Shown: one piece after another, positions 50,952 to 59,610 of the stretch
Layout of the letters: the number at the start of each line of letters is the position of its first letter
How positions within the stretch are numbered: position 1 is the first letter of the stretch
Origin: CAZNLL01 sp964573885
GTDB taxonomy: Bacteria > Desulfobacterota > DSM-4660 > Desulfatiglandales > Desulfatiglandaceae
Reading direction: 5' to 3'
DNA length: 64,000 nucleotides
NCBI GenBank assembly: GCA_964573885.1
Contig: CAZNLL010000004.1
Location: 6,398-70,397 of the forward strand
The notes under the pieces: generated by a model
What the model was told of the DNA's origin: nothing
Seen by the model: only the letters and a program-made list of their open reading frames with translations
Databases searched by the model: none
Translations under genes and position numbers: made by a program

Positions 50952-52136
50952 CTACATGGCCTCGGCGTCGGTCTCCTGGATCATACGATCCAACTCGGCC
51001 TTAAGTTCTTCAGGTAGACCGACAATATCCAGAGACAGAAAGCCTTTGATGATGAGGGAAGTGGCTTCATCCTCTGAGAGCCCCCTGGCCATCAAAAACT
51101 CCACCTCTTCCCGGGCGATTTTTCCCACCGCCGCTTCATGGGACATTTCCAGGTTCGCCGCCTTGCCCTTCAGTTCGGGTATAGCGTGGATAAAACCCTC
51201 ATCTGAGAGCAAAAGCCCTTTGCATTCCAGGTGGGCGCGGATGCCGGGCTTCTCACCCACCAGATCCCCCCGGGCGATGATGGATCCTCCGGTGGAGACC
51301 GTACGGGAGATGATCTCGGCCCGGCACCCCTTCTCCTTGAGAATCACCCGGGCTCCCACGTCCATGTAAGAGCCGGGACTTGCCAGAAGCACGGAGTTGA
51401 AGGTGGCAACGGCCCCCTCTCCGACCAGGGTCGCCGTAGGATACATCTGGAGATCCTTGGCCGGCATAAGGCAGATGTAATTGGAGATAAAGGTCCCCCC
51501 TTCTTCCACCACGATGCCGGTCCGGGGCCTTACAGCCATGTCCTCGGCCCAGTTGTGGATCATGGTAAAGGACAGGGTGGCGCCCTTCTTGACGTAGAAT
51601 TCCGAGACCCCCACATGGAGGCCGGAGCGTACTTGCGGGGATGTGGCGCATCCCGTGATCACGTTGAGAGTGGAGCCTTCCTCGGCAATAATGATATTGT
51701 GTACGTCCTGGGCAAGCTTGTCCTCGGTGAGATAGAGGCAGGCCTGCAAAGGGTAGTGCACCTTGGCCCCCGGCAAGGACCGGATGAAATAACCGTGTTC
51801 TTGATGCTCCTCGGCACGTTTGGTGTACACGTCCTTTCCCACGGGTACAGCCTTTCCCCAATATTCGGTGAGGCCTTCATACTTGTCCCGGGCCACGCTC
51901 GCTGAAAGGATCTCGGCCCCGTCAAACTGGCTGCGGCAGTGGACCACTGAATGGTCTTTCTGGAAAAAACTGCCGGACCGTTCCTTGCCCTCGGGATCCA
52001 CCCCGGTCATACGGAGCAGCCTCTGTTCATCGGCCGGAATCCGGGACAGGTCTTCCAACTCGGCGTGTTCGGGTGCCTCTTCTCGATAGACGCTTAAATC
52101 CAGCTCGCCCCTGGAGTTACTGTTATGATCGGACAT
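50952..52136 (-). CDS. sufB: SufB/SufD-family iron-sulfur assembly protein (minimal type)
   Basis: A 394-residue beta-helix scaffold protein of the SufBD family. Visible: FYVKKGATLSFTMIHNWAED, the variable turns (GEGAVATFNSVLLASPGSY), and the conserved end CKGLLLSDEGFIHAIPELKG with AANLEMSHEAAVGKIAREEV. It overlaps sufC by 14 nt and no sufD, sufS, sufU or sufE is near. A lone SufC-SufB pair matches the SUF-like minimal system (SMS) described for anaerobes and archaea; it would build [4Fe-4S] clusters for the many iron-sulfur proteins in this window. GGGAGGAAG precedes the ATG. Confidence 0.9.
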   Translation of the reverse strand: MSDHNSNSRGELDLSVYREEAPEHAELEDLSRIPADEQRLLRMTGVDPEGKERSGSFFQKDHSVVHCRSQFDGAEILSASVARDKYEGLTEYWGKAVPVGKDVYTKRAEEHQEHGYFIRSLPGAKVHYPLQACLYLTEDKLAQDVHNIIIAEEGSTLNVITGCATSPQVRSGLHVGVSEFYVKKGATLSFTMIHNWAEDMAVRPRTGIVVEEGGTFISNYICLMPAKDLQMYPTATLVGEGAVATFNSVLLASPGSYMDVGARVILKEKGCRAEIISRTVSTGGSIIARGDLVGEKPGIRAHLECKGLLLSDEGFIHAIPELKGKAANLEMSHEAAVGKIAREEVEFLMARGLSEDEATSLIIKGFLSLDIVGLPEELKAELDRMIQETDAEAM

Positions 52137-52917
52137 CTTCTTCCTCCCTTAAGAAACAACGGTAACATTCGTTAAAGCCGTAATCCCTGATGGTCCCGAG
52201 CATCTCGCGGGGATTACCGTCACACCCTATCCGGCCCTCCATAAGCACATGACCGACATCCACGTCGATGTAATCCAGGATGTGTCCCGTATGGGTGATC
52301 ACCAGGCCTGATTTGCGTTTTTCCCGATACAAATCCTTTAGGGTCCTCTCACCGTTGGGATGGGGACTCCTTCCCAGGAGCTCGTTGGTGAATTCACCGA
52401 TAAGGGCGATATTTTCCAGGTCAACCCCCGACTCGGGCTCATCCAGGAAGATGATATCCGGGTCCTGGAGGATGAGTTGCAGGAGTTCCGCCCGCTTGAT
52501 TTCACCCCCGGAGAAGCCCACGTTCACATCCCGGTCCAAAAAACCCGTAAGATTAAGCCTTTCTGCATACTTATCCAGGAGGTCTCCGTCCTTCTTGGAA
52601 GAGGTTTCGATGAGACTTCTGAGCTTGACTCCGGCGATGGCCGGGGGCCGCTGAAAGGAGAGCCCGATCCCGAGCCGGGCCCGCTCATCCACCGGAAGGC
52701 GGCTGATGTCACGGCCATGAAAAAGAATTTCCCCCTCCACCCGATAGCCTGTAAACCCCATCATGGCGTTGAGGAAAGTGGTCTTGCCCGACCCGTTAGG
52801 TCCGAAGATGGCATGGACCTCACCCTGTTTGATTTGTAGATTAAGTCCCCTCAAGATCTCCCTGTCACTTACCCACACATGGAGGTCTCGGATATCAAAG
52901 ATAACATCACTTTCCAT
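52123..52917 (-). CDS. sufC: SufC-family ATPase of iron-sulfur assembly
   Basis: A 264-residue ABC-type ATPase that drives the SufB scaffold. Walker A FGPNGSGKTTFLNAMMG, Q-loop LSFQRPPAIAGV, signature GFSGGEIKRAELLQL, Walker B IIFLDEPESGVDLENIA and switch His in VITHTGHILDYI. The IAGVKLRSLI region is typical for SufC. It is somewhat longer than most because of an inserted loop (LGRSPHPNGERTLKDLYREK). GGGGAGG precedes the ATG. The 14-nt overlap with sufB indicates coupling. Confidence 0.93.
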   Translation of the reverse strand: MESDVIFDIRDLHVWVSDREILRGLNLQIKQGEVHAIFGPNGSGKTTFLNAMMGFTGYRVEGEILFHGRDISRLPVDERARLGIGLSFQRPPAIAGVKLRSLIETSSKKDGDLLDKYAERLNLTGFLDRDVNVGFSGGEIKRAELLQLILQDPDIIFLDEPESGVDLENIALIGEFTNELLGRSPHPNGERTLKDLYREKRKSGLVITHTGHILDYIDVDVGHVLMEGRIGCDGNPREMLGTIRDYGFNECYRCFLREEEDVRS

Positions 52918-53078
52918 AGTGGCCTCCCCTACCCGGTCCCGAATAGGGACCGTTGAAATTCGACCCTGTCCCTGTCCAATAATTAAATTTAATATACCAT
53001 AAAACGCAAATAATACTAGAAGGGTATTTCCAAGAACCTTGTTGAAATTTCGCCAAATACGGGTTATTTCATCAACCT

Positions 53079-54404
53079 ATGTCCCCAAAAAATATCCCCT
53101 CCTTTGTCCTGAAGATCCTTCAAAGGCTGAGCCGGGCCGGCCACCAGGCCTTTATTGTGGGCGGGGCGGTCAGAGACGCCTGTCTTAAAAGGCCCGTCAC
53201 CGACTGGGATGTGGCTACTTCGGCCCGGGCCCATGCCATAAGAGCCCTGTTCCAAGATATCAACACTTTCTCCCTCAAGCACGAGACCGTCACCCTGGTA
53301 AATGCTGGGGTTTCCTATCATGTAACCCCCTTTCGGAAAGGGGCAACCTCCCTGGAAGATGATCTGGCCCGCCGCGATTTTACCGTCAATGCCATGGCCT
53401 ATGATCCCTTCCCTGACCGCCTTATAGATCCCTTTGGAGGTCACCGGGATTTGAGGTGCAAAAAGATCAAGGCTGTGGGAGATCCCGGGGCTCGGATTCA
53501 GGAGGACCCTTTGCGGCTCCTCCGGTCGGTAAGGCTGGCCGTGGAGTTGGGATTCTCCATTGAAGAGCCCACCCTCACTCACGTCACGGCCATGGCCTTT
53601 CTTCTCGGCAGGGTTGCGGCCGAACGGATTAGGGATGAACTCGTAAAAATCCTTTTGGTTGAAAAACCTTCCAGGGGCTTTCATCTCTTGGTACGAACAG
53701 GGCTCCTCAAGGGTTTCCTCCCGGAATTATTGGAAGGCTATCGCATACGTCAGAACGCCTTTCACCGTTACACCGTGTTCAGGCATGTGATGGAAACCCT
53801 GGACAGGGTGGAGCCGACCCCTCTGATGCGGCTAACGGCCCTGCTCCATGATATTGCCAAACCTCGGGTGAGATCCAGGAGAGACGGAGAGTGGCGGTTT
53901 TACCGCCATGAGCAGGCCAGTGCGGACCTGGCCGGGCAAATCCTGGACCGGCTCCGGTTCAGCAAGGCCATGATCCAAAAAGTGACCAACCTGATCCGCC
54001 ACCACATGATCGGCTACAATACCCAATGGTCGGATGGAGCGGTCAGGCGCTTTATCCGGAGGGTGGGACCCGAGAATGTGCTGGACCTCCTCCGCTTTCG
54101 CCATGCAGACCTGGACGCCCACGGCCTTCCGCGAGAGCGGCCGGGTCCCCTGGACGAATTGGAGCAGCGGGTCGGGGCCTGCATGGCCGAACCCCTGGTC
54201 CTGGGACCTCGGGATCTGGCCATTACGGGCCGCCAGGTCATGGAGACCCTGGACATCAGCCCCGGGTACGAGGTGGGACGCATCCTCAACCAACTGGTGG
54301 AACGCGTTTCAGAGGATCCGAGTCTCAACCAGGAAAAAAGGCTCTTGGAACTTATTAAAGCGATCCGCCCGGAGCGCTCCGGGAAAGACCGTAGGCATAG
54401 ATGA
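53079..54404 (+). CDS. CCA tRNA nucleotidyltransferase / poly(A) polymerase family
   Basis: A 441-residue class II nucleotidyltransferase. Head: FIVGGAVRDACLKRPVTDWD with the catalytic acidic pair (D-W-D), RRDFTVNAMAYDP, and IQEDPLRLLRSVRLAVEL. After the neck an HD domain is present: LMRLTALLHDIAKPRVRSRR and HEQASADLAGQIL, HHMIGYNT. The HD domain points to a bacterial CCA-adding enzyme with phosphatase activity rather than PcnB, but pure poly(A) polymerases share the fold. The tRNA-Leu here already encodes CCA, so repair would be the role. No clear ribosome site precedes the ATG. Confidence 0.9.
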   Translation: MSPKNIPSFVLKILQRLSRAGHQAFIVGGAVRDACLKRPVTDWDVATSARAHAIRALFQDINTFSLKHETVTLVNAGVSYHVTPFRKGATSLEDDLARRDFTVNAMAYDPFPDRLIDPFGGHRDLRCKKIKAVGDPGARIQEDPLRLLRSVRLAVELGFSIEEPTLTHVTAMAFLLGRVAAERIRDELVKILLVEKPSRGFHLLVRTGLLKGFLPELLEGYRIRQNAFHRYTVFRHVMETLDRVEPTPLMRLTALLHDIAKPRVRSRRDGEWRFYRHEQASADLAGQILDRLRFSKAMIQKVTNLIRHHMIGYNTQWSDGAVRRFIRRVGPENVLDLLRFRHADLDAHGLPRERPGPLDELEQRVGACMAEPLVLGPRDLAITGRQVMETLDISPGYEVGRILNQLVERVSEDPSLNQEKRLLELIKAIRPERSGKDRRHR

Positions 54405-54574
54405 TCCGGGTTTGCTCCGAGTTTTTTTCATCCTCTAAAGATTCTCCCCTTGACCATTGGAAAGGCATTTTTTATACTCCCGTAATTTTAGCGTCATCCG
54501 GTAGCGGTCAAAGCCGGGCGTAATACAACCGTTCGGGTTAACCTTCATCCTGTGAGCGTTTTGTGGCGAAGCCC

Positions 54575-56617
54575 ATGGAAAATGAGCAAAAGTATCCTCT
54601 ACCCCTTTTAATCAAGCCTTTACTCTTCTTCATTCTTCTACTCTTTTTCGGGGGGTGTCTCACCCAATCCTCTTACGTGATCCCCGCTAATGAATCCCCT
54701 CCTGATCGGAAAACCGTGACCGCCTCCGAGCCTGAAGCCGATCCCCTCTCCGACCCCCACAAAGTGGCTTCCCTGCCCCGGCAAGAGGCAAAGCAAAAAC
54801 CCGCTCCACCACCCCAAAAGAAGGACTTCTCCCCCCGTGAAAAGGGCTATTCAAGGGGTTCGGACCAGGAGATGTTGGACTCGGCCCTGGAGTTCTGCCA
54901 GGCTTCCAATGATTTCTGGGAGCGGGGTGACTTGGAAAATGCCATTGACGCCCTGGATCAGGCCTATTCGCTCATATTAAAGGTGGACCCCGGACAGGAT
55001 CCCGAGATCCTCCAGCAGAGGGAAGACCTCCGCTTTACCATCTCAAAGCGTATTATCGAGGTCTACTCTTCCCGGTTCACAGTGGTGAACGGCAATCACA
55101 AGGCCATCCCCCTTGTGATGAATGGCCATGTGGAGCGGGCCCTGAACCTCCTGAGAACCAAGGAAAAGAAATTTTTCCTCAATGCCTACCGCCGCTCCGG
55201 ACATTACCGGCCTGCCATTGTCAAGGCCCTGCAGGAGGCGGGCCTACCCACGGAACTTTCCTGGCTGCCCCTCATTGAGAGTGGATTCAAGGTCAGGGCT
55301 CTGTCTCGGGCCCGGGCCTTGGGCCTGTGGCAGTTCATCGCGTCTACGGGGTATAAATTCGGTCTCAAGCGGGACCGTTGGGTGGATGAGAGGATGGATC
55401 CTGAAAAGGCCACTTACGCAGCCATTGCCTACCTGAAAGAACTCCACCAGATCTTTGGGGATTGGGCTACGGTCCTGGCCGCCTATAACTGCGGCGAGGG
55501 CACCGTGCTCCGGTGCATCCGCACCCAAAAAATCAACTATCTGGATCACTTCTGGGATCTCTACGAAAAGCTTCCCCGGGAAACCGCCTTTTATGTGCCC
55601 AAGTTTCTGGCGGTATTGCATATCTTAAACGCACCCGAGACTTACGGTTTCACCCTCCCCCCGGTAGACGACCCCATTGAGACGGAGAAGGTCCCTGTGG
55701 ACAAGCAGGTGCACCTCAAAACCATTGCCAAATGCCTGGAAATTTCTTACAGCCTGTTGCGCGACCTCAACCCGGCACTGAGGCTTAATTCCACACCCGG
55801 CAGGCCTTACGCCCTTAGGGTGCCCAAAGGAAAAGCTCCCGTACTCCTGGCCAAGCTGGGTGAAATCCCTGTGTGGCAGCCCCCTGTGCCGAGCTATTTA
55901 AGGCATAAGGTCCGGAGGGGGGAAACCCTGTCCGTAATCGCCCGACGTTATCATGCGAGCATCCGGGCCATTATGGCCCTGAACGGCCTTCGGAGCAGCC
56001 GCTTCATCCGGGCGGGCTCGACCCTTAAGATCCCCACCAGGCGGGCTCGTATTTCTGAAACAAAGGGGTCCTCCACCTCTACTACTTGTGAAATCCATAC
56101 CGTAAGAAAGGGGGAAACCCTCTCTACTATTGCCGAGAAGTATCACAGCGGCGTGCGGGCCATCATGGCCTTAAACGGGCTTAAGAGCAGCCACTTTATC
56201 CGGGCGGGATGGAAGCTCAAGGTACCCGTGGGAACCACTTACGCCGCCCTGAAAAAGGCCGAGGCCCAGGGGTCCGGTCCCCCGTCCGAGGAGGAAAAGC
56301 TGACGGAATACGTGGTCAGGAAAGGGGACTCCCTCTGGAAGATCGCCAGGCGATTCGGGACCACCACCAAGGCCATCCAGTCAGCCAGCCATCTCAATAC
56401 CACCCGATTGAGCATCGGTCAGGTCCTCTCCATCCCCCGGCCCAAGTCTTTTGTTGGATCTGTCAGCACCAGGCCTTATGTGGTGCACAAGGGTGACTCT
56501 CCTTATACCATTGCCCTCAAGACCCAGATGAGCCTGTCCGAATTGCTCAGGCTTAATAACCTCACTCCCCGGAGCACCATCTTTCCGGGCCAGGTCCTCC
56601 TGGTCAAGGCCGAATAG
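54575..56617 (+). CDS. mltD: MltD-like lytic transglycosylase lipoprotein with LysM repeats
   Basis: A 680-residue exported murein hydrolase. N-terminal signal (LLIKPLLFFILLLFFGGC) with lipobox FGGC, so lipid anchored. Residues about 35-100 are proline/lysine-rich linker. The SLT domain follows: LPTELSWLPLIESGFKVRAL (catalytic Glu), ARALGLWQFIASTGYKFGL and VLAAYNCGEGTVLRC. Four LysM repeats close it: RRGETLSVIARRYHASIRAI, RKGETLSTIAEKYHSG, RKGDSLWKIARRFGT and HKGDSPYTIALKTQMSL. It cuts peptidoglycan to 1,6-anhydromuropeptides. The ATG at 54575 is taken; a GTG four codons earlier opens the frame. Confidence 0.93.
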   Translation: MENEQKYPLPLLIKPLLFFILLLFFGGCLTQSSYVIPANESPPDRKTVTASEPEADPLSDPHKVASLPRQEAKQKPAPPPQKKDFSPREKGYSRGSDQEMLDSALEFCQASNDFWERGDLENAIDALDQAYSLILKVDPGQDPEILQQREDLRFTISKRIIEVYSSRFTVVNGNHKAIPLVMNGHVERALNLLRTKEKKFFLNAYRRSGHYRPAIVKALQEAGLPTELSWLPLIESGFKVRALSRARALGLWQFIASTGYKFGLKRDRWVDERMDPEKATYAAIAYLKELHQIFGDWATVLAAYNCGEGTVLRCIRTQKINYLDHFWDLYEKLPRETAFYVPKFLAVLHILNAPETYGFTLPPVDDPIETEKVPVDKQVHLKTIAKCLEISYSLLRDLNPALRLNSTPGRPYALRVPKGKAPVLLAKLGEIPVWQPPVPSYLRHKVRRGETLSVIARRYHASIRAIMALNGLRSSRFIRAGSTLKIPTRRARISETKGSSTSTTCEIHTVRKGETLSTIAEKYHSGVRAIMALNGLKSSHFIRAGWKLKVPVGTTYAALKKAEAQGSGPPSEEEKLTEYVVRKGDSLWKIARRFGTTTKAIQSASHLNTTRLSIGQVLSIPRPKSFVGSVSTRPYVVHKGDSPYTIALKTQMSLSELLRLNNLTPRSTIFPGQVLLVKAE

Positions 56618-56656
56618 GTCCCTCCCTATCCGCCGGCCGGAACCCCCCTGATCAGA

Positions 56657-57193
56657 ATGAAGGTACCGGAGAAGACATCGACAACCCTGGCTGAATTCAA
56701 AGAAAGGGACAGCCTAAAGAGACTGTGGTGGATTCACGACTCCTTTTGGCATGCCGCCCTGGTCAGGCGACTCGGTCCCCAGGAGGCCGGCCGGATAAAC
56801 CTGGAGGTCAATGAAAAGAGCTTCCGGATGATCACCAATACACTCCTCAGGAAGAAGGTGATTCAGCGGCCCAACTCCATTGAAGACCTCATGAATATCT
56901 TCAGGGTGATCTGGAAGAATGTCTTTTTTGACGATCTCTACATTCACGATCCCATCGAGATCCAAGGGGACACAGCCGTGTGGACCGGGACCCGTTGTCA
57001 TGCCTATGATTCCCTCAAAAAGGCGGGTATGCTGGCAGGGTACATATGCGGGTGCCAGGGGCTCAGAAACGGCGTCATGAAGGCCCTCCACCTCAAGCCC
57101 CTCCACGAGATCAAGGAGAGTCTCATAACGGGCCACGGCCGGTGTGTGGTAACCGTCACCTTCGCCCCCACGGACAGGCCCAGATCCGCTTAA
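56657..57193 (+). CDS. Hypothetical protein with conserved cysteine motif
   Basis: A 178-residue soluble protein of a family seen in anaerobes (DUF6125-like by pattern). N-terminal LKRLWWIHDSFWHAALVRRL, then FFDDLYIHDPIEIQGDTAVW and TRCHAYDSLKKAGMLAGYIC with CGCQGLRNGVMKAL. The cysteines and CHAYD could bind metal or form a pocket, but the activity is unknown. It lies 39 nt after mltD with no clear ribosome site; the reading frame is supported by its hydrophobic pattern and strong third-position bias. Confidence 0.7.
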   Translation: MKVPEKTSTTLAEFKERDSLKRLWWIHDSFWHAALVRRLGPQEAGRINLEVNEKSFRMITNTLLRKKVIQRPNSIEDLMNIFRVIWKNVFFDDLYIHDPIEIQGDTAVWTGTRCHAYDSLKKAGMLAGYICGCQGLRNGVMKALHLKPLHEIKESLITGHGRCVVTVTFAPTDRPRSA

Positions 57194-57256
57194 GGCCCCC
57201 CTCAATCAAATCCCGGCAACTCAAAATGCGCCTCCTTTCGCGCATCTCCCGGCGAC

Positions 57257-57850
57257 TCAAAGGAGGTCCAGGAGAGCCTCCAGACTGTGGAGGGTATAAT
57301 CCGGCTCCGGGTCGTGGGGGTCCATGGGAGAAACACCTCCGTTGAGCAACAAGGCGGTCCGGGATCCGGCCGCCTTGCCCGCCATGACATCAAAACGGAA
57401 ATCGCCGGCTACCAGGAGTTCATGGGGTCCTATTCCCATCTTCCCCGCTGCCTGATACACCCCGTGCGGGTGTGGCTTGGGCAGGGAGGACTCCCGGGTG
57501 ATTATGGCGGCAAAATGAGCGGCCTTAACCCCGTCGAAATTCTCCAAGGCCCGCATGACCGAGTTGAGGCTGTTCCGGGTCAGGATGCCCACCGGTATTC
57601 CCCGTTCCCTCAGGGCCCTCAAACAGGCCTCGGCCCCCCTGTTGGGCCGACTCAGGGCCGAGGCCCGGTCCTCCCGCTCCACCAGGATGGCCATGCCCCG
57701 GGCCCGACTCTCCGGATCCAGGGTTTCCAGGTATTCGAGGATCGAATGATTCCGGGGACAACCCAGCTCCTCCTTAATGGCCGGGAAATCAATGGCTCCG
57801 GGCCGGGTCAAGGTGCCGTCGAAATCAAAAAGGACTCCCTTGATAGCCAT
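57257..57850 (-). CDS. HAD-family phosphatase
   Basis: A 197-residue HAD hydrolase with all four motifs: I LFDFDGTLTRPG (nucleophile and acid aspartates), II GILTRNSLNSV (Thr), III the lysine in SLPKPHPHGV, IV VAGDFRFDVMAGKAAG. The small helical cap (residues about 15-85) is of the phosphoglycolate phosphatase type. It hydrolyses a small phosphate ester; phosphoglycolate or a nucleotide is possible. It lies 24 nt downstream of the UroD-like gene on the same strand, probably in one unit. Confidence 0.9.
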   Translation of the reverse strand: MAIKGVLFDFDGTLTRPGAIDFPAIKEELGCPRNHSILEYLETLDPESRARGMAILVEREDRASALSRPNRGAEACLRALRERGIPVGILTRNSLNSVMRALENFDGVKAAHFAAIITRESSLPKPHPHGVYQAAGKMGIGPHELLVAGDFRFDVMAGKAAGSRTALLLNGGVSPMDPHDPEPDYTLHSLEALLDLL

Positions 57851-57874
57851 GGCTCTATATAAAAAACGAAGACG

Positions 57875-58918
57875 TCAATTGGATCCACCCAACTCCTGGG
57901 CCAGGGCCATGAACCACTCCATACTCTCGGGTTCGGCTACCCCGGGCACCTCACATCCGGAGGCCAGGATATAGCCGGTCCCCTTGGAGGCGATGTCCAT
58001 ACAGTTTTGCATGGTCTGGGCCATTTGGTCTCGAGTGCCGGAGAAAAAGAGATTGGTGTTCACATTGCCGATGAGTACGGCCCGGCCCCGGGTCACCTCT
58101 ACGGCCTTGCTCAGGCTGGTGGGGGCATCAATACTCAGGTTGGTAATGCCCAGGTTGACCACATCTTCCAGGATCGGGTCGATAAAACCACAGATATGAA
58201 ACCCCACCCCCACCTTTTTGGCCTTGAAATGGTCTACAATCCTCTGGTGATGAGGGCGGATAAAGGTCCGGTAGAGCTTGGGTGAAATAAGACTGCACGA
58301 GGCCGGGGCCTCGGAATAACTTAAACCCGCCTTGAGAGGCACGACCGCCTCTCCCGCATTGATGGCAATGGGAGTGCAGAACTCCATGAGTTCATGCACG
58401 TAATCAGGGTCCTTGATGGTATCCTTGATCAGATCTGTGGCCCCCCTGAGCCCGATGGCGATGGTCCAGGGCCCGGCCAGAACCGCAGACACAATGGAGT
58501 CGGCAATGATCTTCCTGGTCTCGGAGATGATTTCCAGGTAAGCGGGAAAACGGCCGTCCTTGTAAGGATCGGGTGGTTTGAGGCTTGTCAGTTTGCCCTT
58601 GTCCTCCAGGGCGACCTTGGTGGACACGCACATACTGTCCTCGGGGAAGCGGAGTACATTACCCATGGCCTCGGCCTCCATGAGGAGATCGCCCTGCATG
58701 ACAATGATATCGGGCCTGAACCGCTCGTAAGAGGCGACCTGGGCCTTGATAAAGGTCCGAGGTTCAAGAAGAAACTCCCGGATACTGGCACCCACAAGTT
58801 GGGCATTAACCTGGCCTGCGATGGGATAGGCGGGTATACGATCGAGTTGCACTTCCTGGTCCGTAAAGGTCCGCTTAAAGGCTGCGGAAATGCGCTTGCG
58901 TCCTGTTAATGGTTCCAT
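57875..58918 (-). CDS. Uroporphyrinogen decarboxylase-fold protein (methyltransferase-like)
   Basis: A 347-residue TIM-barrel protein of the UroD/MtaA/MtbA superfamily. The zinc-binding pattern of corrinoid methyltransferases is present: GFHICGFIDPI (His-x-Cys) and ASGCEVPGVAEPE (Cys). The uroporphyrinogen-binding arginines of HemE are not evident. It probably moves a methyl group between a corrinoid protein or a methyl donor and a thiol. The start MEPLTGRKRISAAFKRTF has AGAGGAG 5 nt ahead. No corrinoid protein gene is adjacent. Confidence 0.88.
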   Translation of the reverse strand: MEPLTGRKRISAAFKRTFTDQEVQLDRIPAYPIAGQVNAQLVGASIREFLLEPRTFIKAQVASYERFRPDIIVMQGDLLMEAEAMGNVLRFPEDSMCVSTKVALEDKGKLTSLKPPDPYKDGRFPAYLEIISETRKIIADSIVSAVLAGPWTIAIGLRGATDLIKDTIKDPDYVHELMEFCTPIAINAGEAVVPLKAGLSYSEAPASCSLISPKLYRTFIRPHHQRIVDHFKAKKVGVGFHICGFIDPILEDVVNLGITNLSIDAPTSLSKAVEVTRGRAVLIGNVNTNLFFSGTRDQMAQTMQNCMDIASKGTGYILASGCEVPGVAEPESMEWFMALAQELGGSN

Positions 58919-59610
58919 GCCCTTCTCCTCTCTTTACTTTCTCCGGGGTCATCACCAATACTCTTGACAAAAGACCATCACAAAATAGCCCAGCCCCGTG
59001 GACCCTGTCAAGAAACCCCGCGTTTGTGAAGCGTAACCGATCTTAGCGTTAATCGCCATGCACCCCTTCGGCCTAAAAAAGAAAGATTTACAGATTGATT
59101 TAACTGAGCTATTATTAATTCACCCCGTTGTTGCATAAAAGGCGCTTAAAGATTCTGCATTTTGCCTTCTATGGCTTAAGATGCCACTTCTGGCGCTTTA
59201 AATTTGGAATTCACCAATAGTGACATCCAGACCCCGAATGAAAAATGGCGTAAGTTCCTGTTATGAGCGCATTTATATGTCTAGGAGCTCAGTGCGTTTG
59301 CAACTACGGGGTTCATTTAAGAGTATGAATATGCAGCATATCTTGAAAATGAGCTTCTGTGAAAATGCCATATTCAGAAAAGATATGGTGCAAGTTATAC
59401 AAAAATCCGTTAAGGTTCGGTGTCAGGAACATAACTCAAGACGTACTTTTTCAAAACAATCTACGATAAGCTCAGGAAGGACCCGCCAGGAAGCCACAAC
59501 CCCAGGCCGTGAAGAAACCCGTGCACTGTGATCGAAAGACCTGAACCGTCCACGAAGGTGCAAGCACGGGGCCTACGAGTGGATGACCACCGACGTGGTG
59601 AGTCATCTCC
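58919..59610. other. Intergenic region with MITE copy 1
   Basis: 692 nt between the UroD-like gene and the radical SAM gene. The 189-bp MITE occupies 59123-59311. The 200 nt before it show only A/T-rich tracts, and the 300 nt after it carry short ORFs without recognisable similarity. No tRNA, riboswitch or terminator was recognised. Confidence 0.6.
59123..59311 (+). mobile_element. MITE copy 1, TSD TTCA
   Basis: A 189-bp non-coding element with terminal inverted repeats CCCCGTTGTTGCA (59123-59135) and TGCAACTACGGGG (59299-59311), 12 of 13 matching. The 4-bp direct repeat TTCA flanks both sides. A second copy of identical length is at 63426-63614. No transposase is inside, so it must be moved by an enzyme encoded elsewhere. 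Confidence 0.85.

Noticed and set aside
59220..59531. A 103-codon plus-strand frame
   Set aside because: It begins inside MITE copy 1 and has no recognisable domain.
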